From NCBI GenBank assembly GCA_964510315.1, contig CAZEAP010000039.1, forward strand, positions 1-25,519: a stretch of DNA of 25,519 nucleotides. Reading direction: 5' to 3'. The notes beneath the pieces are model-generated. The model worked only from the letters and a program-made list of their open reading frames with translations, was not told where the DNA came from and did not search any database. The stretch is from CAZEAP01 sp964510315. Its GTDB lineage: Bacteria > Planctomycetota > Brocadiia > SM23-32. Positions within the stretch are counted from its first letter, which is position 1, and each line of letters begins with the position of its first letter. Positions 13,637 through 21,426 of the stretch are shown piece by piece. Made by a program: the position numbers and the translations under genes.

Positions 13637-14701
13637 CTACTTTATGAACATGGCGTCGCCGTAGCTGTAGAACCGGTAGCCGGCTTCCATCGCTTCGCGG
13701 TAGGCGCGCAGGATGGCCTTGCGGCCGGCGAAAGCGGACACCAGCATCAGCAGCGAGCTGCGGGGCAGGTGGAAGTTGGTGATCAGGGCCCCTATAGCCC
13801 TGAACTCGAACGGCGGATGAACGAACAGATCGGTCCATCCGGACTGTTCGCGCCACTCCCTCTCCCGGACGACGTATTCCAGCACCCGGCAGGTGGTCGT
13901 TCCGGTGGCCACCACCCGCCGCCCCTCGTTCAGTGCGTTCTCCACGGCGCCGGCGGTCGGGCCGGGCAGATGGAAAAACTCCGCCTCCAGCTCGTGCTCT
14001 TCCACCTGCCGGGCACGGACGGGGCGGAAGGTGCCGGGCCCGACCATAAGGGTCAGCATCCGCACCTCTACACCGGTCCCGCGGATCTCCTCCAGGAGTT
14101 CCGGTGTGAAGTGGAGCCCGGCCGTAGGCGCCGCGACGGCGCCGGGGCACTCCGCGTAGACCGTCTGGTAGCGCTCCCGGTCTATCTCCGGCATCTGTGG
14201 GGGCAGCCCGCGCTGCTTCCGCGCCCTCCGGATGTACGGGGGCAGCGGCACGCGGCCGGCCTTCAGCAACTCCTTCGACCGCCCTTCCGGAAGAGCAATC
14301 GTCCAGGAGCCGGCGCCGTGCTCCCGCCGAAGGGCAACCTCCAGATCGGAATCGCGCATCGAAAGGCGCTCCCCTTCGCGCAGGCTTCCGCCGGCCCGGA
14401 GCAGCGCGCGCCACAGATCCTCGCCCTCCTCGGCCTCCGCGAGGCGCCGCACCAGGAGGATTTCGACCTCTCCCCCGGTCTCGCGGCGAGCCCAGGACCT
14501 GGCGGGAATGACCCGGGCATCGTTCATCACCAGCAGGTCGCCCGAGTCCAGGAGTTCGGGCATATCGAAGAAGCGCCGGTGCTCCGTGGCACCGCTCCGG
14601 CGGTCCAGCACCAGCAGGCGGGACTCTTCTCGGCTTTCGGCAGGCACTGCCGCGACGCGCTCTTCGGGCAGTTCGTAGTCAAAATCCTCCAGGTTCGTCA
14701 T
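13637..14701 (-). CDS. queA: S-adenosylmethionine:tRNA ribosyltransferase-isomerase
   Basis: It transfers and isomerises the ribosyl group of SAM onto preQ1-tRNA to give epoxyqueuosine. The 354-aa protein is full length: DFDYELPEERVA at the start, LLVLDRRSGATEHRRF, GDLLVMNDARVIPAR, the central PLPPYIRR, RYQTVYAECPGAVAAPTAGLHFTPELL, TLMVGPGTFRPV, GTTTCRVLE, TDLFVHPPFEFR and the C-terminal ITNFHLPRSSLLMLVSAFAG. AAGGAG precedes the ATG by ten bases. It is upstream of tgt and yajC on the same strand, but 617 bases of repeats intervene, so co-transcription is uncertain. QueG/QueH, needed for the last step, is not in the window. Confidence 0.97.
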   Translation of the reverse strand: MTNLEDFDYELPEERVAAVPAESREESRLLVLDRRSGATEHRRFFDMPELLDSGDLLVMNDARVIPARSWARRETGGEVEILLVRRLAEAEEGEDLWRALLRAGGSLREGERLSMRDSDLEVALRREHGAGSWTIALPEGRSKELLKAGRVPLPPYIRRARKQRGLPPQMPEIDRERYQTVYAECPGAVAAPTAGLHFTPELLEEIRGTGVEVRMLTLMVGPGTFRPVRARQVEEHELEAEFFHLPGPTAGAVENALNEGRRVVATGTTTCRVLEYVVREREWREQSGWTDLFVHPPFEFRAIGALITNFHLPRSSLLMLVSAFAGRKAILRAYREAMEAGYRFYSYGDAMFIK

Positions 14702-14800
14702 CAGTTCGGCGCTCCTTCAGCGGCTTTTTGGGGCGGCGGCCGAACCACGAGCCCGCTCTCGTCTCGGGATCTGCCGGGAAGAATCCCCGCAGAAGACCCG

Positions 14801-14829
14801 AGTATCGCACAGTGCCGTCGGCTGCACAA
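14801..14829 (-). promoter_or_regulatory. Weak promoter candidate for queA
   Basis: Minus-strand TTGTGC (14829-14824), a 17-base spacer and GATACT (14806-14801) lie about 100 bases before the queA ATG. Matches are 3/6 and 4/6 only. Confidence 0.35.
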
Positions 14830-14844
14830 CCGCGGCCGAAAGGC

Positions 14845-14873
14845 TTGCAATCTGCGCAGAACTGGATTACATT
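14845..14873 (+). promoter_or_regulatory. Promoter for the folP operon
   Basis: TTGCAA (14845-14850), a 17-base spacer and TACATT (14868-14873), each 4/6. Transcription from about 14880 would give a 40-base leader with AAGGG ahead of the folP GTG. It is divergent from the queA promoter candidate. Confidence 0.5.
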
Positions 14874-14922
14874 CGCAGAGTTACGTGTTCCTGACTTCCA
14901 CCTCCGCCAAGGGTGCTTTTTT

Positions 14923-15825
14923 GTGACCGGACAGCCTACAGGCGAGACGCCCTGGGCACGGCGCCCCCCCTTTCGGGTGGAGCTGCCGGGTGGTTCGGTC
15001 CTCGACACCGCAACCCGTCCGCTGGTGATGGGGGTGCTGAACGTCACTCCCGACTCCTTCAGCGACGGGGGCAGGTTCCTGGCCCAGGCCGACGCCGTGG
15101 CTCATGCACGCCGGATGCTCGCTGAAGGAGCCGACATACTGGACATCGGCGGAGAGAGCACCCGGCCGGGCAGCGAGCCGGTCTCGGCCCGGGAAGAGGC
15201 CGAACGAGTCATTCCGGTCATACGGGAGGTCGTGCAGGAAGCCGACCCCGTGATCAGCATCGACACCCAAAAGTCCGTCGTCGCCGAGGCGGCTCTCGAG
15301 GCGGGGGCGCAAATCGTCAACGACGTGAGCGCTCTTCGGACGGATCCGGCGCTGGCCGACCTGGTCGCGCAGCGCGGGGTGCCGGTGGTGCTGATGCACA
15401 TGCAGGGCAGGCCGAAGACGATGCAGCGCAACCCCACCTACGGCGAGGTTGTCGGCGACGTCCGCGACTGGCTTGCTGAACGCCTCGAATACGCCCTCGA
15501 GCAGGGGATCGGGGAGGATAAGATCATCGTGGACCCGGGGTTCGGGTTCGGCAAGACCCTCCGGCACAACCTGGAACTGCTGCGACGCCTGCACGAGCTG
15601 CATCGGCTGGGCCTGCCGCTCATGGTGGGCACTTCCCGGAAGTCGATGCTGGGTATGATCCTGGACCTGCCGGAGGATGAGCGCCTCTACGGCACGCTGG
15701 CCACGGTGGCCTCGGCCGTGCTCTCCGGCTGCCACATCGTGCGGGTCCACGATGTCCGCCCGGCACTGGAGACGGTCCAGGTGTGTGAGGCCATTCGACG
15801 GGGAGTGGACTACGAAGATGCTTGA
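14923..15825 (+). CDS. folP: Dihydropteroate synthase
   Basis: It condenses p-aminobenzoate with hydroxymethyl-dihydropterin pyrophosphate in folate synthesis and is the sulfonamide target. In the 300-aa form the TIM-barrel signatures are MGVLNVTPDSFSDGG (36-50), ILDIGGESTRPG (72-83), ISIDTQKS, IVNDVSAL, VVLMHMQGRPKTMQ, IIVDPGFGFGKTLRHN, VGTSRKSMLG and the final VRVHDV. The GTG at 14923 is preferred: AAGGG is nine bases upstream, and the predicted promoter lies between it and the much earlier ATG at 14728, which adds residues unlike the family. It heads a run with cdaA (8-base overlap), the YbbR-type gene, pdxJ, folE and holC. Confidence 0.95.
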   Translation: MTGQPTGETPWARRPPFRVELPGGSVLDTATRPLVMGVLNVTPDSFSDGGRFLAQADAVAHARRMLAEGADILDIGGESTRPGSEPVSAREEAERVIPVIREVVQEADPVISIDTQKSVVAEAALEAGAQIVNDVSALRTDPALADLVAQRGVPVVLMHMQGRPKTMQRNPTYGEVVGDVRDWLAERLEYALEQGIGEDKIIVDPGFGFGKTLRHNLELLRRLHELHRLGLPLMVGTSRKSMLGMILDLPEDERLYGTLATVASAVLSGCHIVRVHDVRPALETVQVCEAIRRGVDYEDA

Positions 15826-16627
15826 GCTTCTCTCCGAGATCGGCCACTGGTTCAGCGTCCGCTACCTGCTGCTGCTGAAGTCGGTGGTCGAGGTGGGGAT
15901 CATTTTCATCATCATATACGCGTTTCTGCGCATCCTGGAGGGCACGCGGGGGGCGGGCATCCTCAAAGGGCTGGTGCTCCTGACGGGCATACTTGCCCTG
16001 GTGACCATATTCCTGTCCCGCAAGCTCCAGATGGCCAACCTCGGCTGGGTGATCACGCGGCTGGGCCCGATCGCCCTGGTGCCGCTTTTCATCCTGTTCC
16101 AACCGGAGATCCGGCGGGCGCTCATCAGGCTGGGGCAGAACCCCCTGTTTCAGCGGTTTTTCCGCCCCTACCGCGGGTTCACCGACGAGCTGGTCCGGGC
16201 CACCTTCAGCCTCTCGCGTGACAGGGTGGGGGGCCTGATCGCCATCGAGCGGGAGGTAGGGCTGAGAGGTTACGTGGAGGGAGGAGTCCACCTGGACGCC
16301 GAGGTGTCGGCCGAGCTGATCAAGACCATCTTCTGGCCGGGCACTCCCCTGCACGACGGGGCCATCGTGATCCGCCAGCAGAAGATCGCCGCCGCCGCGT
16401 GCCTGTTCCCTTTGACCGACAATCCGCAGTTCTCCAGCGAGCTGGGCACCCGTCACCGCGCCGGTATCGGCATCACCGAGGAGTCCGACGCCGCCGCCAT
16501 CATCATCAGCGAGGAGACCGGCCGCGTCTCCCTGGCCGTCGGAGGGACGCTCCAGAGGGACCTGGACGAGAAGTCCCTGCGCCGCGCCCTGGAGGAACTT
16601 GCGGCCGAAACTGAACCGCAGGGGTGA
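15818..16627 (+). CDS. cdaA: Membrane diadenylate cyclase CdaA
   Basis: It makes the second messenger c-di-AMP from two ATP at the inner face of the membrane. The 269-aa protein has about three membrane helices (roughly 22-41, 47-66 and 78-95) and then the DAC domain. The catalytic motifs are PLHDGAIVI (D180-G181-A182) and GTRHRAGIGITEESDA (R212-H213-R214), followed by IIISEETGRVSLA. The start ATG lies inside the folP end. Downstream is the YbbR-domain gene, the usual cdaA-cdaR pair; glmM, the common third gene, is replaced by pdxJ. CdaA (DacA/YbbP) is separated from DisA by its membrane helices. c-di-AMP is linked to potassium and cell-wall balance. Confidence 0.95.
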   Translation: MLELLSEIGHWFSVRYLLLLKSVVEVGIIFIIIYAFLRILEGTRGAGILKGLVLLTGILALVTIFLSRKLQMANLGWVITRLGPIALVPLFILFQPEIRRALIRLGQNPLFQRFFRPYRGFTDELVRATFSLSRDRVGGLIAIEREVGLRGYVEGGVHLDAEVSAELIKTIFWPGTPLHDGAIVIRQQKIAAAACLFPLTDNPQFSSELGTRHRAGIGITEESDAAAIIISEETGRVSLAVGGTLQRDLDEKSLRRALEELAAETEPQG

Positions 16628-16635
16628 GAAGACAG

Positions 16636-17679
16636 ATGTTGAAGAAACTCGGGCGCCTGATCTTCGGTAACTTTCGCACGAAGCTACTGGCCCTGGTCAT
16701 CGCGCTGGGGGTCTGGTTCTACGCGAACGCCAGGGTGGCTAAGCGCGTCTCGCTGGAGGCGACCGTTATCGTGAGCCCTCCGCCCGGCCATGAGATCCTC
16801 TACCAAAGCCACGGTTCCGCCCACCTTCGCCTGGCTGGACCGGATTACGTGATCTCCCGCATCGAGAAGCGCGCCCGGCGGAACTCCCTTCACATGCTCC
16901 GCAAACTCAGTGAGGACGATCTGAGGGAGGGCCGCGCCGCGCTCAGCATCGGAAAAGACTGGTTGGACGTCGACCTGCCGGAGCGCGAGATGGTCCAGGT
17001 AAGCCTTGAGAGTGTCGAGCCAGGCATGGTTAGTGTCTTCGTCAGTCCAACCGTGGAGAAGGTCCTGCCCGTGGAGGTCCGGCTTTCCGGTTCGCTTCCC
17101 GAGGGCTTCAGCTTGAAAGATTCCCCCACGGCCCGGCCGCCGGAAGTGCGCGTCAGCGGCCCGGCGGTCGCCCTGGAAGCCCTCGACTCGCTGCCCACCA
17201 AAGAAGTTGCCCTCTGGGACCTGCGGGCCGCTCGCCATCTGGAAGAGCGCCAGCTCCAGGGCAGCGTCGAAACAAAGCTGCCCGGCGGCCGCACCGTGAG
17301 CGTGCCCCTCCGGCTTGAGAGGTCGCAGGTGACCGTCGTGCTGGAGGTCATAGAGGAAGCCAGAAAGCAAAAGACCTTCGCCGGGGTGCCGCTGGGCGTG
17401 AGAGTGCCGCCCACCGACTTTCCCTACCAGTGGGAGCTGGAAGGCGACGTGCGGTTCGTCGACATAACTATAGAGGCCCCCCCCAGCAAGATCGAGGGAC
17501 TGGAGGCCGGGTCCCTGCGCCCTTACCTCGACCTGGCGCCGCTGGCCAGAGAGAAGGTGGCGCCCGGCCAGACCGGCCTCTACAGGGAACCGGTGCGGCT
17601 GGCCGCCGACCTGCCCGGGGCTCGGGTAGGCGTCGAGCCCGAAACGGTCACCGTGGTGTTGAAGAATCCGGCCCAATAG
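16636..17679 (+). CDS. cdaR: YbbR-domain protein, CdaR-type partner of CdaA
   Basis: In Firmicutes, CdaR is membrane-anchored with YbbR repeats outside the cytoplasm and modulates CdaA. This 347-aa protein has a short basic N-terminus, one membrane helix (about 15-30, TKLLALVIALGVWFYA), then beta-rich repeats. YbbR-like stretches include VSVFVSPTVEKVLPVEVRLSGSLPEGF and PPEVRVSGPAVALEALDSL, with a later pair ending GVEPETVTVVLKNPAQ. The ATG at 16636 is chosen with GGGGTGAG eight bases upstream. A GTG at 16624 would overlap cdaA and add four residues. Conserved residues of YbbR domains are few, so the symbol rests mainly on adjacency to cdaA and the layout. Confidence 0.85.
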   Translation: MLKKLGRLIFGNFRTKLLALVIALGVWFYANARVAKRVSLEATVIVSPPPGHEILYQSHGSAHLRLAGPDYVISRIEKRARRNSLHMLRKLSEDDLREGRAALSIGKDWLDVDLPEREMVQVSLESVEPGMVSVFVSPTVEKVLPVEVRLSGSLPEGFSLKDSPTARPPEVRVSGPAVALEALDSLPTKEVALWDLRAARHLEERQLQGSVETKLPGGRTVSVPLRLERSQVTVVLEVIEEARKQKTFAGVPLGVRVPPTDFPYQWELEGDVRFVDITIEAPPSKIEGLEAGSLRPYLDLAPLAREKVAPGQTGLYREPVRLAADLPGARVGVEPETVTVVLKNPAQ

Positions 17680-17720
17680 TAGAGGATGTCCCTTTTGAAC
17701 CCCGAAGACTGGAGGAGACG

Positions 17721-18452
17721 ATGACACTGCTCGGGGTAAACGTCGATCACGTGGCCACCATCAGGGAAGCCCGTCAGACCTGCGAGCCAGATCCGGTCTG
17801 GGCGGCCGCCCAGGCTCAGATCGGCGGCGCCGATATCATTACCGTACACCTTCGGCAGGACCGGCGACACATCAGTGACCGGGACCTCCGCGTAATGCGC
17901 GAGACGACCTCCGTAGAGCTGAACCTGGAGATGTCGCTGGCCGAAGAGATCGTGCAGATCGCTCTGCGCACCGAACCCCAAATGGTAACCCTCGTGCCGG
18001 AGAGCCGGCAGGAAGTGACCACCGAGGGGGGCCTGGACGTCATCGGGGAGTCGGACCGGGTTCAGCGGGCGGTGCGGCAGTTCGCCGAACGGGGCATCCC
18101 CGTCAGCCTGTTTGTGGACCCGGAGCGGACACAGATTGAAAGGGCTGCGGACCTGGGCGCTGATTTCGTTGAACTGCACACCGGCAGCTACGCCAACGCG
18201 CCCGACGAAGGCCGCAGAGCCGAGCGTCTGGAAGAGCTGGAGTCCGGCGCCGCCGTCGCCCGCGACTCCGACCTGGTGGTCAACGCCGGCCACGGCCTCA
18301 CGTACCGCAACGTGACAGGCGTCGTGCAGCGACTGCTGCCCCACGAATTGCACATCGGCCACAGCATCGTGTCGCGCGCCGTCTTCGTGGGCATACGGGA
18401 GGCGGTGCGGCAGATGAAAGAAGTCATCTTCCGGGCGGAAAGCCTCTGCTGA
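17721..18452 (+). CDS. pdxJ: Pyridoxine 5'-phosphate synthase
   Basis: It joins 3-amino-1-hydroxyacetone phosphate and deoxyxylulose 5-phosphate to pyridoxine phosphate in the DXP-dependent vitamin B6 route. The 243-aa protein has LGVNVDHVATIREAR at the start, GADIITVHLRQDRRHISDRDL, VELNLEMS, VTLVPESRQEVTTEGGLDV, PVSLFVDPE, VELHTGSYAN, VNAGHGLTYRN, LHIGHSIVSRAVFVG and a final amphipathic helix, all in family order. GGAGGAG sits right before the ATG. The gap to the YbbR gene is 41 bases. The product's active form, PLP, is the cofactor of the cysteine desulfurase at 2.7 kb, but no direct regulatory link is visible. Confidence 0.97.
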   Translation: MTLLGVNVDHVATIREARQTCEPDPVWAAAQAQIGGADIITVHLRQDRRHISDRDLRVMRETTSVELNLEMSLAEEIVQIALRTEPQMVTLVPESRQEVTTEGGLDVIGESDRVQRAVRQFAERGIPVSLFVDPERTQIERAADLGADFVELHTGSYANAPDEGRRAERLEELESGAAVARDSDLVVNAGHGLTYRNVTGVVQRLLPHELHIGHSIVSRAVFVGIREAVRQMKEVIFRAESLC

Positions 18453-18516
18453 GACGCCGCCCGGGGACTCATAGAGAACAGACTATCCTACGGGAACGCG
18501 GGAGGTCGGCCTGGCA

Positions 18517-19077
18517 ATGGATTTGGAAAAAGTAAAACAGGGCGTCCGGCTCATACTCGAAGGGCTGGGCCGGGACCTGGACGATCCCATGCTGGCGGAA
18601 ACCCCCGAAAGGGTCGCCAGGGCTTACAGCGAGATATTCGGCGGCACGGACCAACGGGCCGAAGACCTCATCAAGGTCTTTCGCGCCGAGGGCTACGACG
18701 AGATGGTCCTCGTCCGGGACATCCCTTTCTACTCCATGTGCGAGCATCACCTGCTGCCCTTCCATGGGCGCGCCCACGTGGCCTATATCCCAAAAGGTGA
18801 CCGGATAACCGGACTGAGCAAGCTCGCCCGGATCGTCGACATGCACGCGCGGCGCCTGCAGGTGCAGGAGAGAATGACCGCCGACATCGCCGAGAGCCTC
18901 AGCACGTCCCTCAACCCCAAGGGCGTGATGGTCGTGGTGGAAGCCGAACACCTGTGCATGACCATGCGCGGGATCAAGAAGCCCGGCTCCCTCAGCGTCA
19001 CCAGCGTCGTCGATGGGTTGTTCCGGGAGAACCCGGCCACCCGGGCCGAGGCGATGAACCTGATCCACAGCACCTGA
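18517..19077 (+). CDS. folE: GTP cyclohydrolase I
   Basis: It converts GTP to 7,8-dihydroneopterin triphosphate, the first step of folate (and queuosine precursor) synthesis. The 186-aa protein shows the zinc ligands C75 and H78 in FYSMCEHHLLPF and C147 in EHLCMTMRGI. Other motifs are GKAHVAYIP-like (GRAHVAYIPKGDRITGLSK), the VDMHARRLQVQERMT helix and GSLSVTSVVDGLF. The N-terminal helix is short, as in many bacterial forms. It lies in the same run as folP, so two folate genes share a transcript. As preQ1 synthesis also starts from this enzyme, it supports the nearby queA/tgt pathway too. GGGAGG lies about 11 bases before the ATG. Confidence 0.97.
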   Translation: MDLEKVKQGVRLILEGLGRDLDDPMLAETPERVARAYSEIFGGTDQRAEDLIKVFRAEGYDEMVLVRDIPFYSMCEHHLLPFHGRAHVAYIPKGDRITGLSKLARIVDMHARRLQVQERMTADIAESLSTSLNPKGVMVVVEAEHLCMTMRGIKKPGSLSVTSVVDGLFRENPATRAEAMNLIHST

Positions 19078-19091
19078 GCGCCGGAGCCCCG

Positions 19092-19535
19092 ATGAGCGAC
19101 GACCCGGAGAAAGTGGCCGAATACGTCGAACTGGCCGCACCGGCCCGGCGGCTCGTGCAAATCTGCGCCCGGGTCCAAAACTGCTACCGGACCGGTCGGA
19201 CCGTCGCCGTCTATGTACCCGATCCCCAGGAGGCCGGTGAGATCGACGACAAGCTATGGACGTTCCGACAGGAAGCCTTCATCCCCCACCTCCGCCTGGA
19301 GGATGCCGCCGAGCCCCTCATAGAGCCCGTGATCCTATTCAGCGCCCGGCCGGAGGCAGCCTCCTCCGACGTGCTGGTAGTGGCTACGGCCGGAGAGTTG
19401 CCGGGCCGTTTCGAGGAGTTCCCCCACATCTACGACTTCGCGCCGACCTACGACGAGCAGCTCCGGAAAGCCGCCCGAAAACGCTTCTCCGCCTGCCGGG
19501 AAGCCGGCTACCGCATGCGCTTCATCCGTTCCTGA
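19092..19535 (+). CDS. holC: DNA polymerase III chi subunit-like protein
   Basis: In E. coli chi bridges the clamp loader and single-strand-binding protein. This 147-aa protein matches the family's motif order: an N-terminal strand/helix with LVQICARVQNCYRTGRTVAVYVPD, then EIDDKLWTFRQEAFIPHLRLED (50-71), the hallmark D-LW-F---FIPH. PVILFSARPEAASSDVLVVA follows, then FEEFPHIYDFAP and a C-terminal RKRFSACREAGYRMRF. The start ATG lies 14 bases after folE, with CGGAG upstream. chi is best known in proteobacteria, so its presence in a folate operon of this genome is notable. The long open frame upstream of the ATG is only overlap with folE. The call rests on motif reading. Confidence 0.8.
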   Translation: MSDDPEKVAEYVELAAPARRLVQICARVQNCYRTGRTVAVYVPDPQEAGEIDDKLWTFRQEAFIPHLRLEDAAEPLIEPVILFSARPEAASSDVLVVATAGELPGRFEEFPHIYDFAPTYDEQLRKAARKRFSACREAGYRMRFIRS

Positions 19536-19606
19536 ACGGACCGCAACCGCCTGGGAGACCTGCCCCTCTCAGCGCAACTCAGGCGCTCTCAACCGGTGGT
19601 TCCCCG

Positions 19607-19876
19607 CTACTGCTCGGATCCTTCCTCCTCTTCCTCCTGCCCATCGGTGCGGTGGCTGATGAAGGCCACCACCTCGTCCACCCCCTCCTCGCCCAGCTTG
19701 CCCACGAGTTCGCGCACGACCTCGGGCTCCCCGCGCACGCTGTAGAGCACGATGTCGCCCCGGCGGAACGCCTGCACCCCGGGCACGATGTCGGTCCCTC
19801 CGTAGAGAGGCACCAACTGCCCCGGGCGCACGTTCTCGGCGGATTGGTCTCCGGTCTGCTCGGATTCAGACGCCAC
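19607..19876 (-). CDS. Small acidic protein of unknown function
   Basis: Not recognised. From the GTG at 19876 (GGGGTG five bases upstream) it would be 89 aa. The N-terminus is polar, the core PGQLVPLYGGTDIVPGVQ (18-35) leads into RRGDIVLYSVRGEPEVVRELVGKLGEEGVDEVVAFISHR, and the tail is almost all Glu. The core looks like a folded alpha/beta mini-domain. There is no signal peptide, membrane span or cysteine cluster. A longer frame upstream is unlikely to be coding, because a good promoter (19959-19987) lies inside it. It is convergent with the holC-like gene. Confidence 0.65.
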   Translation of the reverse strand: MASESEQTGDQSAENVRPGQLVPLYGGTDIVPGVQAFRRGDIVLYSVRGEPEVVRELVGKLGEEGVDEVVAFISHRTDGQEEEEEGSEQ

Positions 19877-19958
19877 TGTAACACCCCACACTGGCCCGGA
19901 TGAGAGCGGGCCGGGAAAGCCGAATCGGCCAAAGGCATCGCTGCCACTCAAACAAGGG

Positions 19959-19987
19959 ATTATACTCGGCGAACCCCCGCGCCGCAA
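19959..19987 (-). promoter_or_regulatory. Promoter for the small acidic gene
   Basis: Minus-strand TTGCGG (19987-19982), a 17-base spacer and a perfect TATAAT (19964-19959). The leader to the GTG would be about 75 bases. Confidence 0.65.
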
Positions 19988-20117
19988 CGCCGAAGAAATC
20001 CGAACCGTCCAGAGTTCGTCGGAACCGGAACCGCCTGCAGGGCCAGGAAGACTGCGACGGGGACGATACGGCGGGCTTACCGCCTCCGCAGAGCAAAGAC
20101 CCCACGTGAGGTTCCTC

Positions 20118-20146
20118 TTGACAGAAGCAGGCGCAGTAGTTACAGT
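20118..20146 (+). promoter_or_regulatory. Promoter for the secreted beta-propeller gene
   Basis: A perfect TTGACA (20118-20123), a 17-base spacer and TACAGT (20141-20146, 4/6). The leader to the ATG is about 80 bases and holds GGAGG at 20222-20226. Confidence 0.65.
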
Positions 20147-20233
20147 TCCAGAGAACAGAATCAGCACCGGCCGGGGCCGCCTCCACACCCCATCCGGTGC
20201 GCTCAGACATTGCCCCGCTCCGGAGGTTTTGCC

Positions 20234-21346
20234 ATGAAAACGGTGTTCCGCCGATGCCTGCCGCCTCTTCTGTGCATCGCTTTACTATTGTGCTACCAGG
20301 TCGCCGCATTGGGAGCGGAAGTCACCCCAGCCCCCTCGAAGCTCTCCCCGGCGAATGCCGTGTTCAACCTCAAACCAGAGGGACTGAAGATGCTCTGGCG
20401 GGCGGAGCTGGGAGACATCTCCGATACCCGCCTGAAGAGCCTCTACCCGGCCGGGCTTTGGCTGGTCGCAGAAAGTCCCGAAGGCGAGGTTCACGTACTG
20501 GACGCCCGGAACGGGCGGTGGAAAACCGTCAGACTGCTGCGGCACGGACTGGGCTCTGCCCCCACGGCGGTCGGCGACACCCTGTGGCTGATCTCCCACA
20601 ACCACCTCTATCGACTGGATTTGAAGACCGCAGATTTCGGCGCCGTCTACCACCCGCGATTCGCCGCTTCAGCACCCCCGCTTTTCATGGAGGCGGACCT
20701 TGTGCTGGCCGGCTCTAACGGGCACATTGCAAGTTTCACCAGGGAGGACTTCGAGAGAAACTGGCGTGTCTCCCTGACCGGCCCGATCGCCGAGCAGCCG
20801 GTCCTGATGCGCAGCAAACTGTTCGCGGCGGCCAGCGAGGTGATCGGCCTCGGGGCCGATGAAGGACGTGCACTGTGGAGGTGGGAACCCAAGGAGCCGG
20901 CTCGCCTCACTACCGGCCTGGCGGTATCCCAGGGGGAGGTCTTCGTCGGTGACAACCTGGGGCGCCTCTACGGACTGGGGATGGACTACGGCGATCTCAG
21001 ATGGGAGGCGAGCCTCGGTGCACCCCTGGTGGGAAAGCCCCACGTGATCGGCGGAAAACTGCTTGTCTTTACGAACGAGCCGGAGGCCGTCTGCCTGAAC
21101 ATCTCCGGCGAGAGGGACGTCGCCTGGCACCTGGAGGGGGCCACGCGGCTGTTGACCACCGGTGATGGCACCGTCTACCTGCTGACCGAAGGGCACGAGG
21201 TGGCCGCGATATCACTGAAGAGCGGCAGGGAACTGTGGCGCGAGCCCCTGCCGGCGGGCTGCATCGCGGCCGGCCACAAGGATGCTCCGATTTTCTACGT
21301 AGGTAGTCCGGACGGCACCGTCGTGGCGTTCCAGGAACTGGACTGA
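20234..21346 (+). CDS. Secreted PQQ-like beta-propeller repeat protein
   Basis: Role unknown; an exported beta-propeller. The 370-aa precursor has a basic start, a hydrophobic core and likely signal-peptidase cleavage after ALGA (about residue 28). About eight blade-like repeats follow, each with a strand pair and a Gly-X-Leu-Tyr/Val-X-Leu-Asp turn: VHVLDARNGRW, LYRLDLKTADF, IASFTREDFERNWRV, VIGLGADEGRALWRW, LYGLGMDYGDLRWEA, VAAISLKSGRELWRE and a final GSPDGTVVAFQELD. Such proteins resemble BamB or PQQ dehydrogenase-like sensors. No dehydrogenase catalytic residues were recognised. GGAGG is seven bases before the ATG; an in-frame upstream start at 20210 would bury the signal peptide. It is a single gene ending in a large hairpin. 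Confidence 0.85.
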   Translation: MKTVFRRCLPPLLCIALLLCYQVAALGAEVTPAPSKLSPANAVFNLKPEGLKMLWRAELGDISDTRLKSLYPAGLWLVAESPEGEVHVLDARNGRWKTVRLLRHGLGSAPTAVGDTLWLISHNHLYRLDLKTADFGAVYHPRFAASAPPLFMEADLVLAGSNGHIASFTREDFERNWRVSLTGPIAEQPVLMRSKLFAAASEVIGLGADEGRALWRWEPKEPARLTTGLAVSQGEVFVGDNLGRLYGLGMDYGDLRWEASLGAPLVGKPHVIGGKLLVFTNEPEAVCLNISGERDVAWHLEGATRLLTTGDGTVYLLTEGHEVAAISLKSGRELWREPLPAGCIAAGHKDAPIFYVGSPDGTVVAFQELD

Positions 21347-21360
21347 GAACCCCCCTGCGC

Positions 21361-21407
21361 CCCAACAGAAGGCCCCGCCCTTTCGAGGAGCGGGGCCTTC
21401 TGTTGGG
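21361..21407. terminator. Strong bidirectional stem-loop between convergent genes
   Basis: A perfect 18-pair stem has left arm 21361-21378 (CCCAACAGAAGGCCCCGC) and right arm 21390-21407. An 11-base loop may close further with two GC pairs and a bulged A. It starts 15 bases past the beta-propeller stop and lies 20 bases past the histone-fold gene's stop on the other strand. No T-tract follows on either side, so it may act as an RNA-stabilising end or a U-independent terminator serving both genes. Confidence 0.8.
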
Positions 21408-21426
21408 CCAAACTTGCTGCTTCGCC

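Larger units (their letters stand above)
19877..20233. other. Divergent intergenic region with two promoters
   Basis: Apart from the two promoters annotated separately (19959-19987 on the minus strand and 20118-20146 on the plus strand), nothing coding is supported between the small acidic gene and the beta-propeller gene. Confidence 0.6.
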
